Below the pieces are notes generated by a model. That model made no database searches, was not told where the DNA came from, and was given only the letters and a program-made list of their open reading frames with translations. A program made the position numbers and the translations under genes. A stretch of 64,000 bases of DNA, taken from the NCBI RefSeq assembly GCF_030582395.1, contig NZ_CP104381.1, positions 1,984,001-2,048,000 on the forward strand. Direction: 5' to 3'. The stretch comes from Ralstonia pickettii (GTDB taxonomy: Bacteria > Pseudomonadota > Gammaproteobacteria > Burkholderiales > Burkholderiaceae). Shown here piece by piece: positions 48,449 through 57,650 of the stretch. Within the stretch, counting starts at the first letter, position 1, and each line of letters begins with the position of its first letter.

Positions 48449-48808
48449 TCACTCCCAATCGAGCGCGCCTTTTTTCCAGATGTAGACGAAGCCCACGAGA
48501 AACTCGAGAAGAAACACGCCCATCGCGAAGAACCCCGGCCAGCCGATCTCACGCAGCGCCACGCCCCACGGGAAGAGGAACGCGGTCTCCAGATCGAACA
48601 GGATGAACAGGATGGCGATGAGGTAATAGCGCACGTCGAACTTCATGCGCGCGTCTTCGAATGCTTCGAAGCCGCACTCGTACGGCGAGAGCTTGTCAGG
48701 ATCGGGATTGTTCGGACCGAGGACTCGGCCGATGGTCATCAGCGCAAGGCCAAGGCCAACACCGACAACGATGAACAACAGTACGGGGAAATAGGCTTCG
48801 AGGTTCAA
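48449..48808 (-). CDS. nuoA: NADH-quinone oxidoreductase subunit A, TTG start
   Basis: A 119-residue subunit with three transmembrane helices. The conserved [32 protein letters not shown] region is near residues 43-75. The family N-terminus [15 protein letters not shown] is reached only from a TTG codon (complement of CAA at 48806-48808); the next in-frame ATG would delete the first helix. First gene of the nuo operon, about 160 bp downstream of tRNA-Leu on the same strand. Confidence 0.95.
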   Translation of the reverse strand: MNLEAYFPVLLFIVVGVGLGLALMTIGRVLGPNNPDPDKLSPYECGFEAFEDARMKFDVRYYLIAILFILFDLETAFLFPWGVALREIGWPGFFAMGVFLLEFLVGFVYIWKKGALDWE

Positions 48809-48971
48809 GGGACGCCCGCCTTTTTGAATGGTTGCAACAGCACTGCCCGCAGGCGGCGCCTTGTCGCCCCATCGAAGGCGCCGGGTCCGCAGCCTTACGA
48901 CGCCTCGACCGCGCGTCGTCTTGCGGAGGGGCCTGCGCGGAACATCCCGTGGAACAGACCCCGAATTTGAT

Positions 48972-49056
48972 TGGTGCCGACGGCGAGACTCGAACTCGCA
49001 CAGCTTTCGCCACTACCCCCTCAAGATAGCGTGTCTACCAATTTCACCACGTCGGC
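48972..49056 (-). tRNA. tRNA-Leu (anticodon GAG)
   Basis: An 85-nt class II tRNA including an encoded CCA. The minus strand starts GCCGACGTGGTGAAATTGG and ends CGTCGGCACCA, with a 7-bp acceptor stem. The anticodon loop TTGAGGG (anticodon GAG) sits on stem CTATC/GGTAG, the variable arm is GTGGCGAAAGCTGTG-like, and the T-loop is TTCGAGT. Located between secG and nuoA, a usual position in Burkholderiales. Confidence 0.95.
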
Positions 49057-49133
49057 TGGGGGAAGAAACTCTATCAGGAACCCGGTTGAGGCTTAGCGCC
49101 CCTGCCCGTTTTCCGTATTGTTTCAAGCCTTGC

Positions 49134-49163
49134 ATTCTACCGCAAAGCGAAGCTTTTGTTCAA
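49134..49163 (-). promoter_or_regulatory. Sigma-70 promoter for tRNA-Leu (and possibly nuo)
   Basis: On the minus strand, -35 TTGAAC (49163-49158) and -10 TAGAAT (49139-49134) with an 18-bp spacer, about 70 bp before the tRNA 5-prime end. No terminator with a T-run is seen between the tRNA and nuoA, so some transcripts could continue into the nuo operon. Confidence 0.7.
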
Positions 49164-49235
49164 TGCACAAAGAAAAATCTTATGCTTCGCGGCGCGCTGA
49201 AAACCCAAACAGTACGCCGCGATCGTTACATCAAA

Positions 49236-49598
49236 TTACTTGGGCACAGCGGGCGAGGAAGCTGCGGCCGGACCAGCAGCCGGAGCCGAGGCCGCCGGTG
49301 CCGACGCCGTGGACGTAACAGGTGCGACCGAACCCATCACACCCGCAGACACACTGCCCTTGCTGGTGCCGATCAGCGTCAGCGCCAACGTGGCAATGAA
49401 AAACACGGTAGCCAGCACAGCCGTCGTGCGCGACAAGAAGTTGGCCGAGCCTGTTGCGCCGAACAGGCTACCCGACGCACCGGAGCCAAAGGCTGCCCCA
49501 ACGTCGGCGCCCTTGCCGTGCTGCAGCAGCACCAGGCCGATCACACCGAGCGCGCTCAGGATTTGTGCCACCAGCAGCAGAGTCTTCAGAATTGCCAT
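49236..49598 (-). CDS. secG: Preprotein translocase subunit SecG
   Basis: A 120-residue SecYEG subunit with two transmembrane helices: residues 4-23, and the pair FLSRTTAVLATVFFIATLALTLI near 55-77. Between them lies the conserved LLQHGKGADVGAAFGSGASGSLFGATGSANF. The C-terminal 35 residues are an Ala/Pro/Ser-rich low-complexity tail. Start at 49598 (MAILKTLLLV), preceded by GAGAGAAACGAA; an upstream Met is rejected as non-hydrophobic. Downstream of tpiA by 62 bp. Confidence 0.95.
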   Translation of the reverse strand: MAILKTLLLVAQILSALGVIGLVLLQHGKGADVGAAFGSGASGSLFGATGSANFLSRTTAVLATVFFIATLALTLIGTSKGSVSAGVMGSVAPVTSTASAPAASAPAAGPAAASSPAVPK

Positions 49599-49660
49599 TT
49601 CGTTTCTCTCAATAATATGTTGCAGTCGCACATCGGTGACATTGCGACTCGATCCGTCGT

Positions 49661-50407
49661 TTATGCGCGACCGATCGCCAGGAAATCTTCGGCCTTCAGG
49701 GAGGCGCCGCCGATCAGGCCACCATCGATGTCCGCCATAGCAAACAGTTCGCCGGCATTGTCCGGCTTGACGCTTCCGCCATACAGAATTACCAAGCGCT
49801 GCGCCACACCCGCATCACGGGCAGCGACGCGCGCTCGAAGGAACGCATGCACAGCCTGCGCCTGCTCGCTGGATGCGGTTTTGCCTGTGCCGATCGCCCA
49901 GACCGGCTCATAAGCCACAACAATACGACCCAGTTGCTCCGCCGACAGCGCTTCCAGTACCGCATCCAGTTGCTGGCCCACCACCTGCTCGGTCTCACCG
50001 GCTTCGCGCTGCGCAAGCGTTTCGCCCACACAGACGATCGGTGTGATGCCGTGTTCGAGCGCGCGCAGGGCCTTGGCCGCCACTTGCGCGTCGGTTTCAC
50101 CGTGGTACGACCGACGCTCGGAGTGCCCAACGATCACGTAGCCGCAACCGAATTCCGACAACATCGACGCCGCCACTTCGCCCGTAAAGGCGCCGCGCGC
50201 TTCAGCCGAAACATCCTGGGCGCCCCATGCCACCGCAGAACCGGCGAGCAGCGACTGGCACTGCGCCAGGTACGGAAACGGCGCACATACCGCCAGCGTG
50301 GCGGCGGTTTTGCCTGCGGCCTTGATCTGCTCAAGCAGCGCGGCGTTCGTGCTCAGGCTGCCATGCAGCTTCCAGTTCCCCACCACCAGCTTCGGTCTTG
50401 CGTTCAC
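49661..50407 (-). CDS. tpiA: Triose-phosphate isomerase
   Basis: A 248-residue TIM-barrel enzyme of glycolysis and gluconeogenesis. Catalytic residues are visible: K in VVGNWKLHG near 12, His in VIVGHSERR near 94-102 and Glu in [14 protein letters not shown] near 163-176. The phosphate loop is [12 protein letters not shown] near 210-221 and [13 protein letters not shown] near 231. Precedes secG. Confidence 0.98.
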   Translation of the reverse strand: MNARPKLVVGNWKLHGSLSTNAALLEQIKAAGKTAATLAVCAPFPYLAQCQSLLAGSAVAWGAQDVSAEARGAFTGEVAASMLSEFGCGYVIVGHSERRSYHGETDAQVAAKALRALEHGITPIVCVGETLAQREAGETEQVVGQQLDAVLEALSAEQLGRIVVAYEPVWAIGTGKTASSEQAQAVHAFLRARVAARDAGVAQRLVILYGGSVKPDNAGELFAMADIDGGLIGGASLKAEDFLAIGRA

Positions 50408-50486
50408 GTTTTGCCCGGTCGACTGTCAAATAAACCCGGCATTCTACCGTGGCGGCAAAAACAGGGTCAATTTTGACGTCTTGGAA

Positions 50487-51491
50487 TCAATCCCAAACCA
50501 ACATGATCTTGCCGATATGGGCGCTCGATTCCATCAGCGCGTGGGCCTGGGCCGCCTGCGCGGCCGGCATGACCTCATGGACGACCGGCTTGATGCGCCC
50601 AGAAGCCAGCAACGGCCAGACCGTTTCATACAGGTTGGCCGCGATGGCCGCCTTGAACGCGACCGGACGCGGGCGCAGTGTCGAACCCGTCAGCGTAAGG
50701 CGGCGGCGCAGGATGTCACCCAGCGGCACCTCGGCTTTGGCGCCGCCCAGCAATGCAATCAATACGATGCGACCGTCGTCAGCAGTGCAGTCAATTTCGC
50801 GCGCGACATAGCTGCCGCCGACCATGTCGAGCACCACGTCGGCGCCACGGCCCGTCTCAGCCTTGACGATCTCGACAAAATCTTCGGTCTTGTAATTGAT
50901 GGCGCGCGCAGCACCGAGTTTGACGCACGCGTCGCACTTGTCGGCGCTACCTGCCGTCGCAAAAACACGGTGACCCAATGCGGACGCGATCTGAATGGCC
51001 GTCGTTCCGATGCCACTGGAGCCACCTTGCACGAGCAGCGTCTCATCGGCACCGTGTGCGCCGCGCCCCAGCAAGCCGCGGTCGAATACGTTCGACCACA
51101 CGGTGAAATAGTTCTCGGGCAACGCAGCGGCTTCCACATCGGACAAACCGGCCGGCACGGGCAGCACCTGGCCCAGCGGTGCCGTGCAGAACTCCGCGTA
51201 GCCCCCACCCTGCACCAGCGCGCAGACGCGATCGCCCACCTTCAAGCCGTAGCGGTTGTCAGCATGCGCCAGATCACCACTGACAATTTCGCCAGCGACT
51301 TCCAGTCCGGGAATGTCGGACGCACCGGGCGGCACCGGATAATTGCCTGTCCGCTGAAACACATCCGGCCGGTTCACGCCGGCAGCGCGCACACGGATCA
51401 ACACCTCACCAGCCTTGGTTTCCGGCATCGGGCGCTCGCCGAGCTGCAGGACGTCAGGGCCACCGTATTGGGTGATTTCAATCGCTTTCAT
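50487..51491 (-). CDS. NAD(P)H-quinone oxidoreductase, zinc-independent MDR family (PIG3-like)
   Basis: A 334-residue medium-chain dehydrogenase/reductase. The N-terminal catalytic domain lacks the zinc-binding Cys/His set. The Rossmann region is VQGGSSGIGTTAIQIASALGHRVFATAGS near residues 147-175, and VLDMVGGSYVAREIDC follows near 213. The N-terminus MKAIEITQYGGPDVLQLGERP is typical of PIG3-like quinone oxidoreductases that detoxify quinones. Between the HAD phosphatase and tpiA on the same strand. Confidence 0.9.
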   Translation of the reverse strand: MKAIEITQYGGPDVLQLGERPMPETKAGEVLIRVRAAGVNRPDVFQRTGNYPVPPGASDIPGLEVAGEIVSGDLAHADNRYGLKVGDRVCALVQGGGYAEFCTAPLGQVLPVPAGLSDVEAAALPENYFTVWSNVFDRGLLGRGAHGADETLLVQGGSSGIGTTAIQIASALGHRVFATAGSADKCDACVKLGAARAINYKTEDFVEIVKAETGRGADVVLDMVGGSYVAREIDCTADDGRIVLIALLGGAKAEVPLGDILRRRLTLTGSTLRPRPVAFKAAIAANLYETVWPLLASGRIKPVVHEVMPAAQAAQAHALMESSAHIGKIMLVWD

Positions 51492-51530
51492 GGGAATCGG
51501 ATCAATGAGGTTTACGACGCGACGCTCGAG

Positions 51531-52484
51531 TTACGAGACGCTACGCTTGGGCTCGACAAAATGTTGCGGAATGCCACGCGTGGTTTCGCGCATGATTTCC
51601 TGTTTGCCGTGGACGATGCCGTCGGCGATCTTCCCGATATGCAACTTCAGCCACATCTCCGTCGGGGAGCCCGCGCGATAGTCCGCCGGGCCGAGCATGT
51701 CGACGCGATCATCGGCACGCAAGTTGTCGGCCTGCTCGAACGAACGCGGGCTTTCAGGGTTGTAGACCGCATAGGTACGGCCGCCGCCCTTGCGGGCGAC
51801 CGAAAACGCCGGAATGTCGCTCGGCCCATCGGCCACGTAGATCATGTTTGCGAACGGCACGCGGCGCTCGTCTTCGGCAATCGAGGAGTTGACACTTACG
51901 GCTTCGGGGTGCTTGTTGACGCCCTTGTTGATCTCAAATAGCGCCCGCGTCTTGGTCGTGTTGTCAATCGCATAGATGATTTCCGAGACGACCGGCCGAC
52001 CATCCGCGTTCATGTCGGGCGCCTCCAGGAATTCGCAGCCCCACACGCCATCGATGTATGGGGCAATGGGTGAGCCCTTGATCATCTCCGTCAGGCCGGT
52101 GCTGACAATGTAGTGCTCAAGCTTGATGTCGAACGCTTGGTAGGCCCCGTTGTCGCGCACCCACGCCTTGCTGCGCTCGAAAAAATCCGCTACGCCGGGA
52201 AAGAATTCAAGTTCGGCGCCCAGCTCACGCAGCGTAGCGTTGTCGAGACCGCCCATGCGGCCGTCGCGCACATGGCGCAGCAGCACATTGAGATAAAACG
52301 TTTCGTGGTTGACCTTCTGGCCACGCGATTCGATTTCGCGCGACCCCTCTGCCACTTCATCCCAGAAGGCTTGCTCGGAGATGTTGAAGCGGTCGAACAG
52401 CGGCACTTGCATGTAGCGCGGGATCAGCGTCTTGTCGAAGTCCCAGACGATGGCGATGCGGTTTTGCTCGAACAGGCGGCTCAT
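51531..52484 (-). CDS. HAD-superfamily haloacid dehalogenase-like hydrolase
   Basis: A 317-residue HAD protein starting MSRLFEQNRIAIVWDFDKTLIP. The nucleophile motif is DFDKT (residues 15-19), a Ser/Thr motif II is in HYIVSTGLTEMIKG near 130, and the motif IV acidic pair region is MIYVADGPSDIPAFSVARKGGG near 222-243. The 100-residue helical cap between motifs I and II suggests a C1-type phosphatase. The start at 52484 is chosen; the upstream frame crosses the pnp terminator. Substrate unknown. Confidence 0.87.
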   Translation of the reverse strand: MSRLFEQNRIAIVWDFDKTLIPRYMQVPLFDRFNISEQAFWDEVAEGSREIESRGQKVNHETFYLNVLLRHVRDGRMGGLDNATLRELGAELEFFPGVADFFERSKAWVRDNGAYQAFDIKLEHYIVSTGLTEMIKGSPIAPYIDGVWGCEFLEAPDMNADGRPVVSEIIYAIDNTTKTRALFEINKGVNKHPEAVSVNSSIAEDERRVPFANMIYVADGPSDIPAFSVARKGGGRTYAVYNPESPRSFEQADNLRADDRVDMLGPADYRAGSPTEMWLKLHIGKIADGIVHGKQEIMRETTRGIPQHFVEPKRSVS

Positions 52485-52534
52485 GATGGGGCGCAAAGGC
52501 GCAACGGGAAGAACTCGCGACGCAGTGTAAACAA

Positions 52535-52565
52535 AAAAACGGCTGGACATCGTCCAGCCGTTTTT
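52535..52565. terminator. Rho-independent terminator after pnp (bidirectional)
   Basis: GGCTGGAC (52541-52548) pairs with GTCCAGCC (52552-52559), extended by an A/T tract on both sides. A T-run follows on either strand, so it can stop pnp transcription (minus) and read-through from the other direction. Confidence 0.9.
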
Positions 52566-52584
52566 CTTGGCGAAAACCGCTCGC

Positions 52585-54756
52585 TTATTGCTGTTGTTGC
52601 TGCTGTTGCGAGGCGGCGTCGCCAGCACCCGGTGCTTGCGGTGCAGCGGCCGGCACGTCGCCTTCTTCGGCCTTGGCGGCCTTGATCGACAGACGCATAC
52701 GGCCCTTCTCGTCAGTGCTCAGCAGCTTCACGCGCACAGCCTGACCTTCCTTCACATAGTCGGAAACCTGGTTCACGCGCTCGTTGGCGATCTCCGAGAT
52801 ATGCAGCAGACCGTCCTTGCCCGGCAGGATGTTCACGATCGCGCCAAAGTCCAGCAGCTTGAGAACCGTGCCGCTGTAGATCTTGCCCACTTCGGCTTCG
52901 GCCGTGATGCCTTCGATGCGACGCTTGGCTTCTGCCATGCCTTCCGAGGACGTCGACGCAATGGTGATCGTGCCGTCTTCCTGGATGTCGATCGTGCAGC
53001 CGGTTTCCTTGGTCAGCGCCTGGATGGTCGAACCGCCCTTGCCGATCACGTCGCGGATCTTCTCCGGATTGATCTTGACCGTGATCATGCGCGGAGCGTG
53101 TTCCGACAGCTCGGTACGTGCGCCGCCCATGGCAGCCTGCATCTTGCCCAGGATGTGCAGACGGCCTTCCTTGGCTTGCGCCAGCGCCACCTGCATGATT
53201 TCCTTGGTGATGCCCTGCACCTTGATGTCCATCTGCAGTGCGGTGATACCAGCGTCGGTACCCGCGACCTTGAAGTCCATGTCGCCCAGGTGATCTTCGT
53301 CACCCAGAATGTCGGTCAGCACGGCGAACTTGTTGTCTTCCAGGATCAGGCCCATGGCCACGCCGGCCACGTGCGCCTTGAGGGGCACGCCAGCATCCAT
53401 CAGTGCCAGCGAACCGCCACACACCGAAGCCATCGACGACGAGCCGTTCGACTCGGTGATTTCCGACACCAGACGGATCGTGTAAGCGAATTCGTCGTCC
53501 TTCGGCAGCACCGGAATCAGAGCGCGCTTGGCCAGACGGCCGTGGCCGACTTCGCGGCGCTTCGGGCTGCCCACGCGACCGGTTTCGCCCGTGGCGAACG
53601 GCGGCATGTTGTAGTGGAGCATGAAGCGATCACGGTACTCGCCTTGCAGCGCGTCGATGATCTGCTCGTCGCTCTTGGTGCCGAGCGTGGCCACCACCAG
53701 CGCTTGCGTTTCACCACGCGTGAACAGGGCCGAGCCGTGCGCACGCGGCAGCACCGACGAACGGATCTCGATCGGGCGCACCGTGCGGGTGTCGCGACCG
53801 TCGATACGCGGTTCGCCGTTCAGGATCTGGCCGCGCACGATCTTCGATTCGAGTTCGAACAGGATGTTGTCGACTTCCACGCCGTCAGCTTCCACACCGG
53901 CTTCGGCCAGCTTGGTCGCAACCGACTTGTAGACTTCCTTGAGCTTCTGGCTGCGGGCCGACTTCTGGCGCAGTTGGTAAGCGGCTTGCAGATCGGCCAG
54001 GCCCAGTTCGGACACCTTGGCGACCAGCGCTTCGTTCTTCGGAGCCGCTTGCCAATCCCACTCGGGCTTACCGCCGTCGCGCACCAGCTCGTGGATCGCG
54101 TTGATGGCGATCTGCATCTGCTCATGGCCGTACACCACGGCGCCCAGCATGACTTCTTCCGACAGCTGCTGCGCTTCCGATTCGACCATCAGCACAGCAC
54201 GCTCGGTACCGGCCACAACCAGGTCCAGATCCGAATGCGCGAGTTGGGCACGATTCGGGTTCAGCAGGTACTGGCCATCCTTGTAACCCACGCGGGCAGC
54301 GCCCACCGGGCCGTTGAACGGCAGACCCGACACGGCCAGCGCAGCCGAAGCCGCCACCAGCGCCGGGATGTCGGCCGGCACTTCCGGGTTCATCGACAGC
54401 ACGTGGATCACGACCTGGACTTCGTTGTAGAAGCCTTCCGGGAACAGCGGACGCAGCGGACGATCGATCAGGCGCGAGGTCAGCGTTTCGTTTTCCGACG
54501 GACGGCCTTCACGCTTGAAGAAGCCCCCCGGAATCTTGCCGGCAGCGTAGGTCTTCTCGAGGTAGTCGACGGTCAGCGGGAAGAAGTCTTGACCCGGCTT
54601 CGGGTTCTTGGCGCCCACCACGGTGGCGAGCACGACGGTGTCGTCCATATCGAGCAGCACAGCGCCGCTCGCCTGACGGGCGATCTCACCCGTCTCCATG
54701 CGGACCTTATGGCCGCCCCATTGGAATTCTTTGACGACCTTATTGAACATGGTCAT
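52585..54756 (-). CDS. pnp: Polyribonucleotide nucleotidyltransferase (PNPase)
   Basis: A 723-residue phosphorolytic 3-prime to 5-prime exoribonuclease. Two RNase PH domains are at about 1-220 and 310-540; the second holds catalytic acidic residues near [34 protein letters not shown] domain follows with GXXG in [15 protein letters not shown] near 560, then an S1 domain [34 protein letters not shown] near 620-655. The C-terminus ends in a poly-Gln run. Start at 54756, preceded by AGGAG at 5 bp. Follows rpsO, the classical rpsO-pnp order. Confidence 0.97.
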   Translation of the reverse strand: MTMFNKVVKEFQWGGHKVRMETGEIARQASGAVLLDMDDTVVLATVVGAKNPKPGQDFFPLTVDYLEKTYAAGKIPGGFFKREGRPSENETLTSRLIDRPLRPLFPEGFYNEVQVVIHVLSMNPEVPADIPALVAASAALAVSGLPFNGPVGAARVGYKDGQYLLNPNRAQLAHSDLDLVVAGTERAVLMVESEAQQLSEEVMLGAVVYGHEQMQIAINAIHELVRDGGKPEWDWQAAPKNEALVAKVSELGLADLQAAYQLRQKSARSQKLKEVYKSVATKLAEAGVEADGVEVDNILFELESKIVRGQILNGEPRIDGRDTRTVRPIEIRSSVLPRAHGSALFTRGETQALVVATLGTKSDEQIIDALQGEYRDRFMLHYNMPPFATGETGRVGSPKRREVGHGRLAKRALIPVLPKDDEFAYTIRLVSEITESNGSSSMASVCGGSLALMDAGVPLKAHVAGVAMGLILEDNKFAVLTDILGDEDHLGDMDFKVAGTDAGITALQMDIKVQGITKEIMQVALAQAKEGRLHILGKMQAAMGGARTELSEHAPRMITVKINPEKIRDVIGKGGSTIQALTKETGCTIDIQEDGTITIASTSSEGMAEAKRRIEGITAEAEVGKIYSGTVLKLLDFGAIVNILPGKDGLLHISEIANERVNQVSDYVKEGQAVRVKLLSTDEKGRMRLSIKAAKAEEGDVPAAAPQAPGAGDAASQQQQQQQ

Positions 54757-55074
54757 AGCATCTCCTGTTCGGTATTCGCGGCGCGCTTCATTGCGCTTCA
54801 CCGCGACAAACACGTTCCGTAAGACGGTGCGGTTGCAGAGGTGTGTTTTATGCCATTCCAGCGCAGCGCTGGCATCAATGCCGCGTTGGAATGACACAAG
54901 GCCCTGCTTCCTGCCGCCCCCGGTCCTTGGCAGCCGCTCCATTTTGAACTAGCCGACTGCCATCACTCACCGGTTGCCCGGCGCGGCCACAAACGCGGCC
55001 GCCAAAAACAAAATGCCTGCATCAGCACGCTGACGCAGGCACTTTTCATCACGCGCAGTGCGTGATACCCACCA
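54757..55074. other. pnp leader and rpsO-pnp intergenic region (318 bp)
   Basis: Contains the rpsO terminator (55014-55041) and an extended stem-loop at 54854-54893. In that stem-loop CATTCCAGCGC pairs with GCGTTGGAATG (one mismatch) around an inner GGCA-TCAA-TGCC hairpin (54871-54882). In E. coli an RNase III-cleaved leader hairpin lets PNPase repress its own mRNA; this stem is a candidate counterpart. No gene is seen. Confidence 0.5.
55004..55041 (-). terminator. Rho-independent terminator after rpsO
   Basis: On the minus strand, TGCCTGCGTCAG pairs with CTGATGCAGGCA (12 bp with one G-T pair) around a 4-nt loop, followed by TTTTGTTTTT. It lies about 35 bp after the rpsO stop and would reduce read-through into pnp. 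Confidence 0.85.
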
Positions 55075-55344
55075 TTACTTACGCAGGCCCAGCTTCGCAA
55101 CCAGGGCGGTGTAACGGTCAGCGTCCTTGCTCTTGAGGTAGTCCAGCAGACGGCGACGACGGCTCACCATGCGGAGCAGACCGCGACGGCTGTGGTGATC
55201 CTTCATGTGCGCCTTGAAGTGCGGCTGCAGTTCGTTGATGCGGGCGGTCAGCAGTGCAACTTGCACTTCCGGGCTACCCGTGTCGTTGGCGCTGCGGCCG
55301 TTATCTTTGACGATGTCTTGCTTGTTGATGTCAGCGACGGACAT
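55075..55344 (-). CDS. rpsO: 30S ribosomal protein S15
   Basis: An 89-residue primary 16S rRNA-binding protein. Begins [31 protein letters not shown] and has [34 protein letters not shown] at the end (split across residues 55-89). The frame is open upstream, but the ATG at 55344, preceded by an AAAGGAATCAAA Shine-Dalgarno, matches the universal length. Confidence 0.98.
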   Translation of the reverse strand: MSVADINKQDIVKDNGRSANDTGSPEVQVALLTARINELQPHFKAHMKDHHSRRGLLRMVSRRRRLLDYLKSKDADRYTALVAKLGLRK

Positions 55345-55503
55345 TTTGATTCCTTTGACTTGCGGACACTGCAGCGCCGGAATGGCCGCCGTTGGTGCCG
55401 TGTTGAACAATGATCTTGCCACCCGATACCAAATCGGCCCGGACAGCAAGACCGCGATTATAGCCCAGAACGCCATCCTGACGACAATCTCGTGTCAGGC
55501 TGC

Positions 55504-56763
55504 TCAGGGACGCACCATTTTGCACGACGTGGCCAAAGCAATTTGCGATGCTTGAATCACTTTCAGTGTACGGAAACCGTAGCCAGAGCCTTCAATATCG
55601 AAGGGTGTCCCGGGCGCCCCTGCCCGCTCCATTTGCGTGACGATAAGCGGTTGAATGGCCTGGTGATCCTCCGCTCGCAAGGTGATCCGGTGAAACCCGT
55701 TATCAAGCGATGCGCCTTCCAGCGCACGTGCCACCCCTACCGCTTCCGCGGAACCGGCCCGCTCGATGGCGGTGGCCAGCATATCCACCATCATCTGGTC
55801 GCGCAGCAGCGGGTAGTCGTCGGCGGGCGCCGGATAACGGGCGCGGAAGGCCTTGTAGAAGGCATCGGACTTGGCCCCGCCCAAATTCGGGTGCCATTCA
55901 GCGACCGCTACGACACGGCCAACGCCCGCATCGCCCATCGCACCTGGCGCGCCCAGCGAGTTGCCATAGAACGTAAAGAAGCGGGCCTTGAGCCCGGCAT
56001 CCCGAGCAGCCTTGACGAGCAGCGTCAAATCGTTACCCCAGTTGCCAGTGATGACCGTATCCGCCCCGGATGCGGCAATGCGCGCCACATACGGCGCGAA
56101 GTCTTTTACCTTGCCTATCGGGTGCAGCACCTCGCCAACGATCGCGACATCTGGCCGCTTCTCGCTCAATTGCTGGCGCGCCAATTGCGCCACCTGGCGG
56201 CCGAATGTGTAGTCCTGCCCGATCAGGTACACCCGTTTGACGGCTTTGTCCGCGCGGATCACTTCCGTGAGCGCGTGCATACGCATGTCGGCCGATGCGT
56301 CAAAGCGGAAATGCCAGAAGCTGCATGCTTCGTTGGTCAGCGCGGGATCGACGGCGGCGTAGTTCAGAAACAGCACGCGCGCGCCCGGATGACGCTCGTT
56401 GTAGCGCGAGATCGACGTCGACAACGCCGCCGCTGCCGCCGAACTGTTGCCCTGCAGCACAAAGCGGATGCCCGCATCCGTCGCGGCCTGCAACTGCAGC
56501 AACGACTCGTCGACACTGTTCTTGCTATCAAAGCGCGCAAGGGCAAGCGGATGCATGCCGTCGGGCAACTTCACACCGCCGCGCGCATTCACGCCCTCGA
56601 TCGCCATGCGCAGATTGCGCTCAACTGCCTCGCCCGCGTTGGCAAACGGGCCTGAAAGACCTTCAATCAGCGCCAGCCGGATCGGCGCGGCTTCGGGCTG
56701 GGCACCCGCTGTTCCACACAACCCAACGGCCGCCAGCGCGGCCACAAACCAACGAAACACCAT
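55504..56763 (-). CDS. Orphan ABC transporter substrate-binding protein (branched-chain amino-acid type)
   Basis: A 419-residue periplasmic type I binding protein. The signal peptide MVFRWFVAALAAVGLCGTAGA is cleaved before QPEAA. The mature start IRLALIEGLSGPFANAGEAVERNLRMAIEGVNARGG is of the LivJ class, with VYLIGQDYTFGRQVAQLARQQL in the middle. No permease or ATPase genes are nearby: rpsO is 159 bp downstream and a divergent lipoprotein gene is upstream. It may serve a distant transporter or act as a sensor. Confidence 0.87.
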   Translation of the reverse strand: MVFRWFVAALAAVGLCGTAGAQPEAAPIRLALIEGLSGPFANAGEAVERNLRMAIEGVNARGGVKLPDGMHPLALARFDSKNSVDESLLQLQAATDAGIRFVLQGNSSAAAAALSTSISRYNERHPGARVLFLNYAAVDPALTNEACSFWHFRFDASADMRMHALTEVIRADKAVKRVYLIGQDYTFGRQVAQLARQQLSEKRPDVAIVGEVLHPIGKVKDFAPYVARIAASGADTVITGNWGNDLTLLVKAARDAGLKARFFTFYGNSLGAPGAMGDAGVGRVVAVAEWHPNLGGAKSDAFYKAFRARYPAPADDYPLLRDQMMVDMLATAIERAGSAEAVGVARALEGASLDNGFHRITLRAEDHQAIQPLIVTQMERAGAPGTPFDIEGSGYGFRTLKVIQASQIALATSCKMVRP

Positions 56764-56866
56764 GGCAAATCTCCGGGAAGCGCGGATGGTAAAGCGCCGG
56801 CGCCTATCGACACAAGCCGGCACAAATCACTCGCCCGCCTACACTAAGGGCATTGGAGGAACCACT

Positions 56867-57391
56867 GTGAACATTCGATCGACATGGCAGTGCGCGGCGC
56901 TGCTCGCCGTAGCGCTGGCGTCAACAAGCGCGTGCACCGTATTGGCGCCCGTACAAACGGGCGAAGCACTGGTCGGCCAACCCGCTTCTGCCGTGGAGGC
57001 ACGGTTTGGCACACCACCGGAACGGTATCCCCGCGCCGGTGGCGGCACGCGCTGGCTATATCCAACGCAGCCTTATGGGCAATTCACCTATGCCGCTGAT
57101 TTCGACGCAAGCGGCAAGCTCGTCTCGTTCCGGCAGATTCTGACCACGATGGACTTTGCGCAGATCCGCGTCGGGACCGCGACGCAGAATGACGTGCTGC
57201 AGACATTCGGCAAGCCAGAGGAGACCGCGTATTTCCGACTGATGGATCGGCAGGTGTGGTCCTACCGCTTCAAGCATGAAGGCGTCTGGCCCTCGCTGAT
57301 GCACTTCTATTTCGACCGCGATGGCGTCGTACGGCTCACGCAGGTCAGCCCCGACCCCATGTACGACCACGATCACGATTCCAGCCGCTGA
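56867..57391 (+). CDS. BamE/SmpA-like outer-membrane lipoprotein, GTG start
   Basis: A 174-residue protein with signal peptide MNIRSTWQCAALLAVALAST and a lipobox-like STSAC (Cys about residue 24). Two repeats follow, each with the BamE-type motif VG-x(4-8)-V-x(3)-FGxP: GEALVGQPASAVEARFGTPPE near 30-50 and IRVGTATQNDVLQTFGKPEE near 100-120. Both are followed by a tyrosine/tryptophan-rich strand pair. GTG at 56867 is preceded by GGAGG at an ideal 7 bp, and no ATG is near. Not bamE itself, which is single-domain; a paralogue of unknown partner. Confidence 0.8.
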   Translation: MNIRSTWQCAALLAVALASTSACTVLAPVQTGEALVGQPASAVEARFGTPPERYPRAGGGTRWLYPTQPYGQFTYAADFDASGKLVSFRQILTTMDFAQIRVGTATQNDVLQTFGKPEETAYFRLMDRQVWSYRFKHEGVWPSLMHFYFDRDGVVRLTQVSPDPMYDHDHDSSR

Positions 57392-57419
57392 GTCAGCGTC
57401 AAACGCCAGAACGGCAACA

Positions 57420-57448
57420 TCCACGCGAGGCGGATCGCCTGGCGTGGA
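57420..57448. terminator. Long symmetric hairpin after the BamE-like gene
   Basis: TCCACGC (57420-57426) pairs with GCGTGGA (57442-57448), and the inner AGGCG pairs with CGCCT around GAT. No T-run follows, so it may be a stabilising 3-prime structure or a weak terminator. The 57392-57635 gap otherwise holds nothing I can recognise. Confidence 0.45.
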
Positions 57449-57626
57449 CCTTCGGGTCGGCCATGTCGTGGATCGCACAGACATCGCTCTCAAAGACGGC
57501 CGGCATGGTGCACGCTCCTGACGTGCCCGGTGCCGCCGCACCCGCTTGGCGTTCCGGTGGATAACCGGGTGCGCGCTCAGTGGTGATCGTGTTGGGGTCT
57601 GGGCTGACTCCTGCGTGTGTTGATGA

Positions 57627-57650
57627 AACCCGCGATCAGATCTGCGGGTT
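57627..57650 (-). terminator. Weak hairpin overlapping the leuA stop
   Basis: On the minus strand AACCCGC (57650-57644) pairs with GCGGGTT (57633-57627) with the leuA TGA (57638-57636) in the loop. The following T-run is short, so confidence is low. Confidence 0.45.

Noticed and set aside
52567..54822. Long plus-strand open frame opposite pnp
   Set aside because: Antisense to PNPase with all domains identified on the minus strand; no plausible start or motif.
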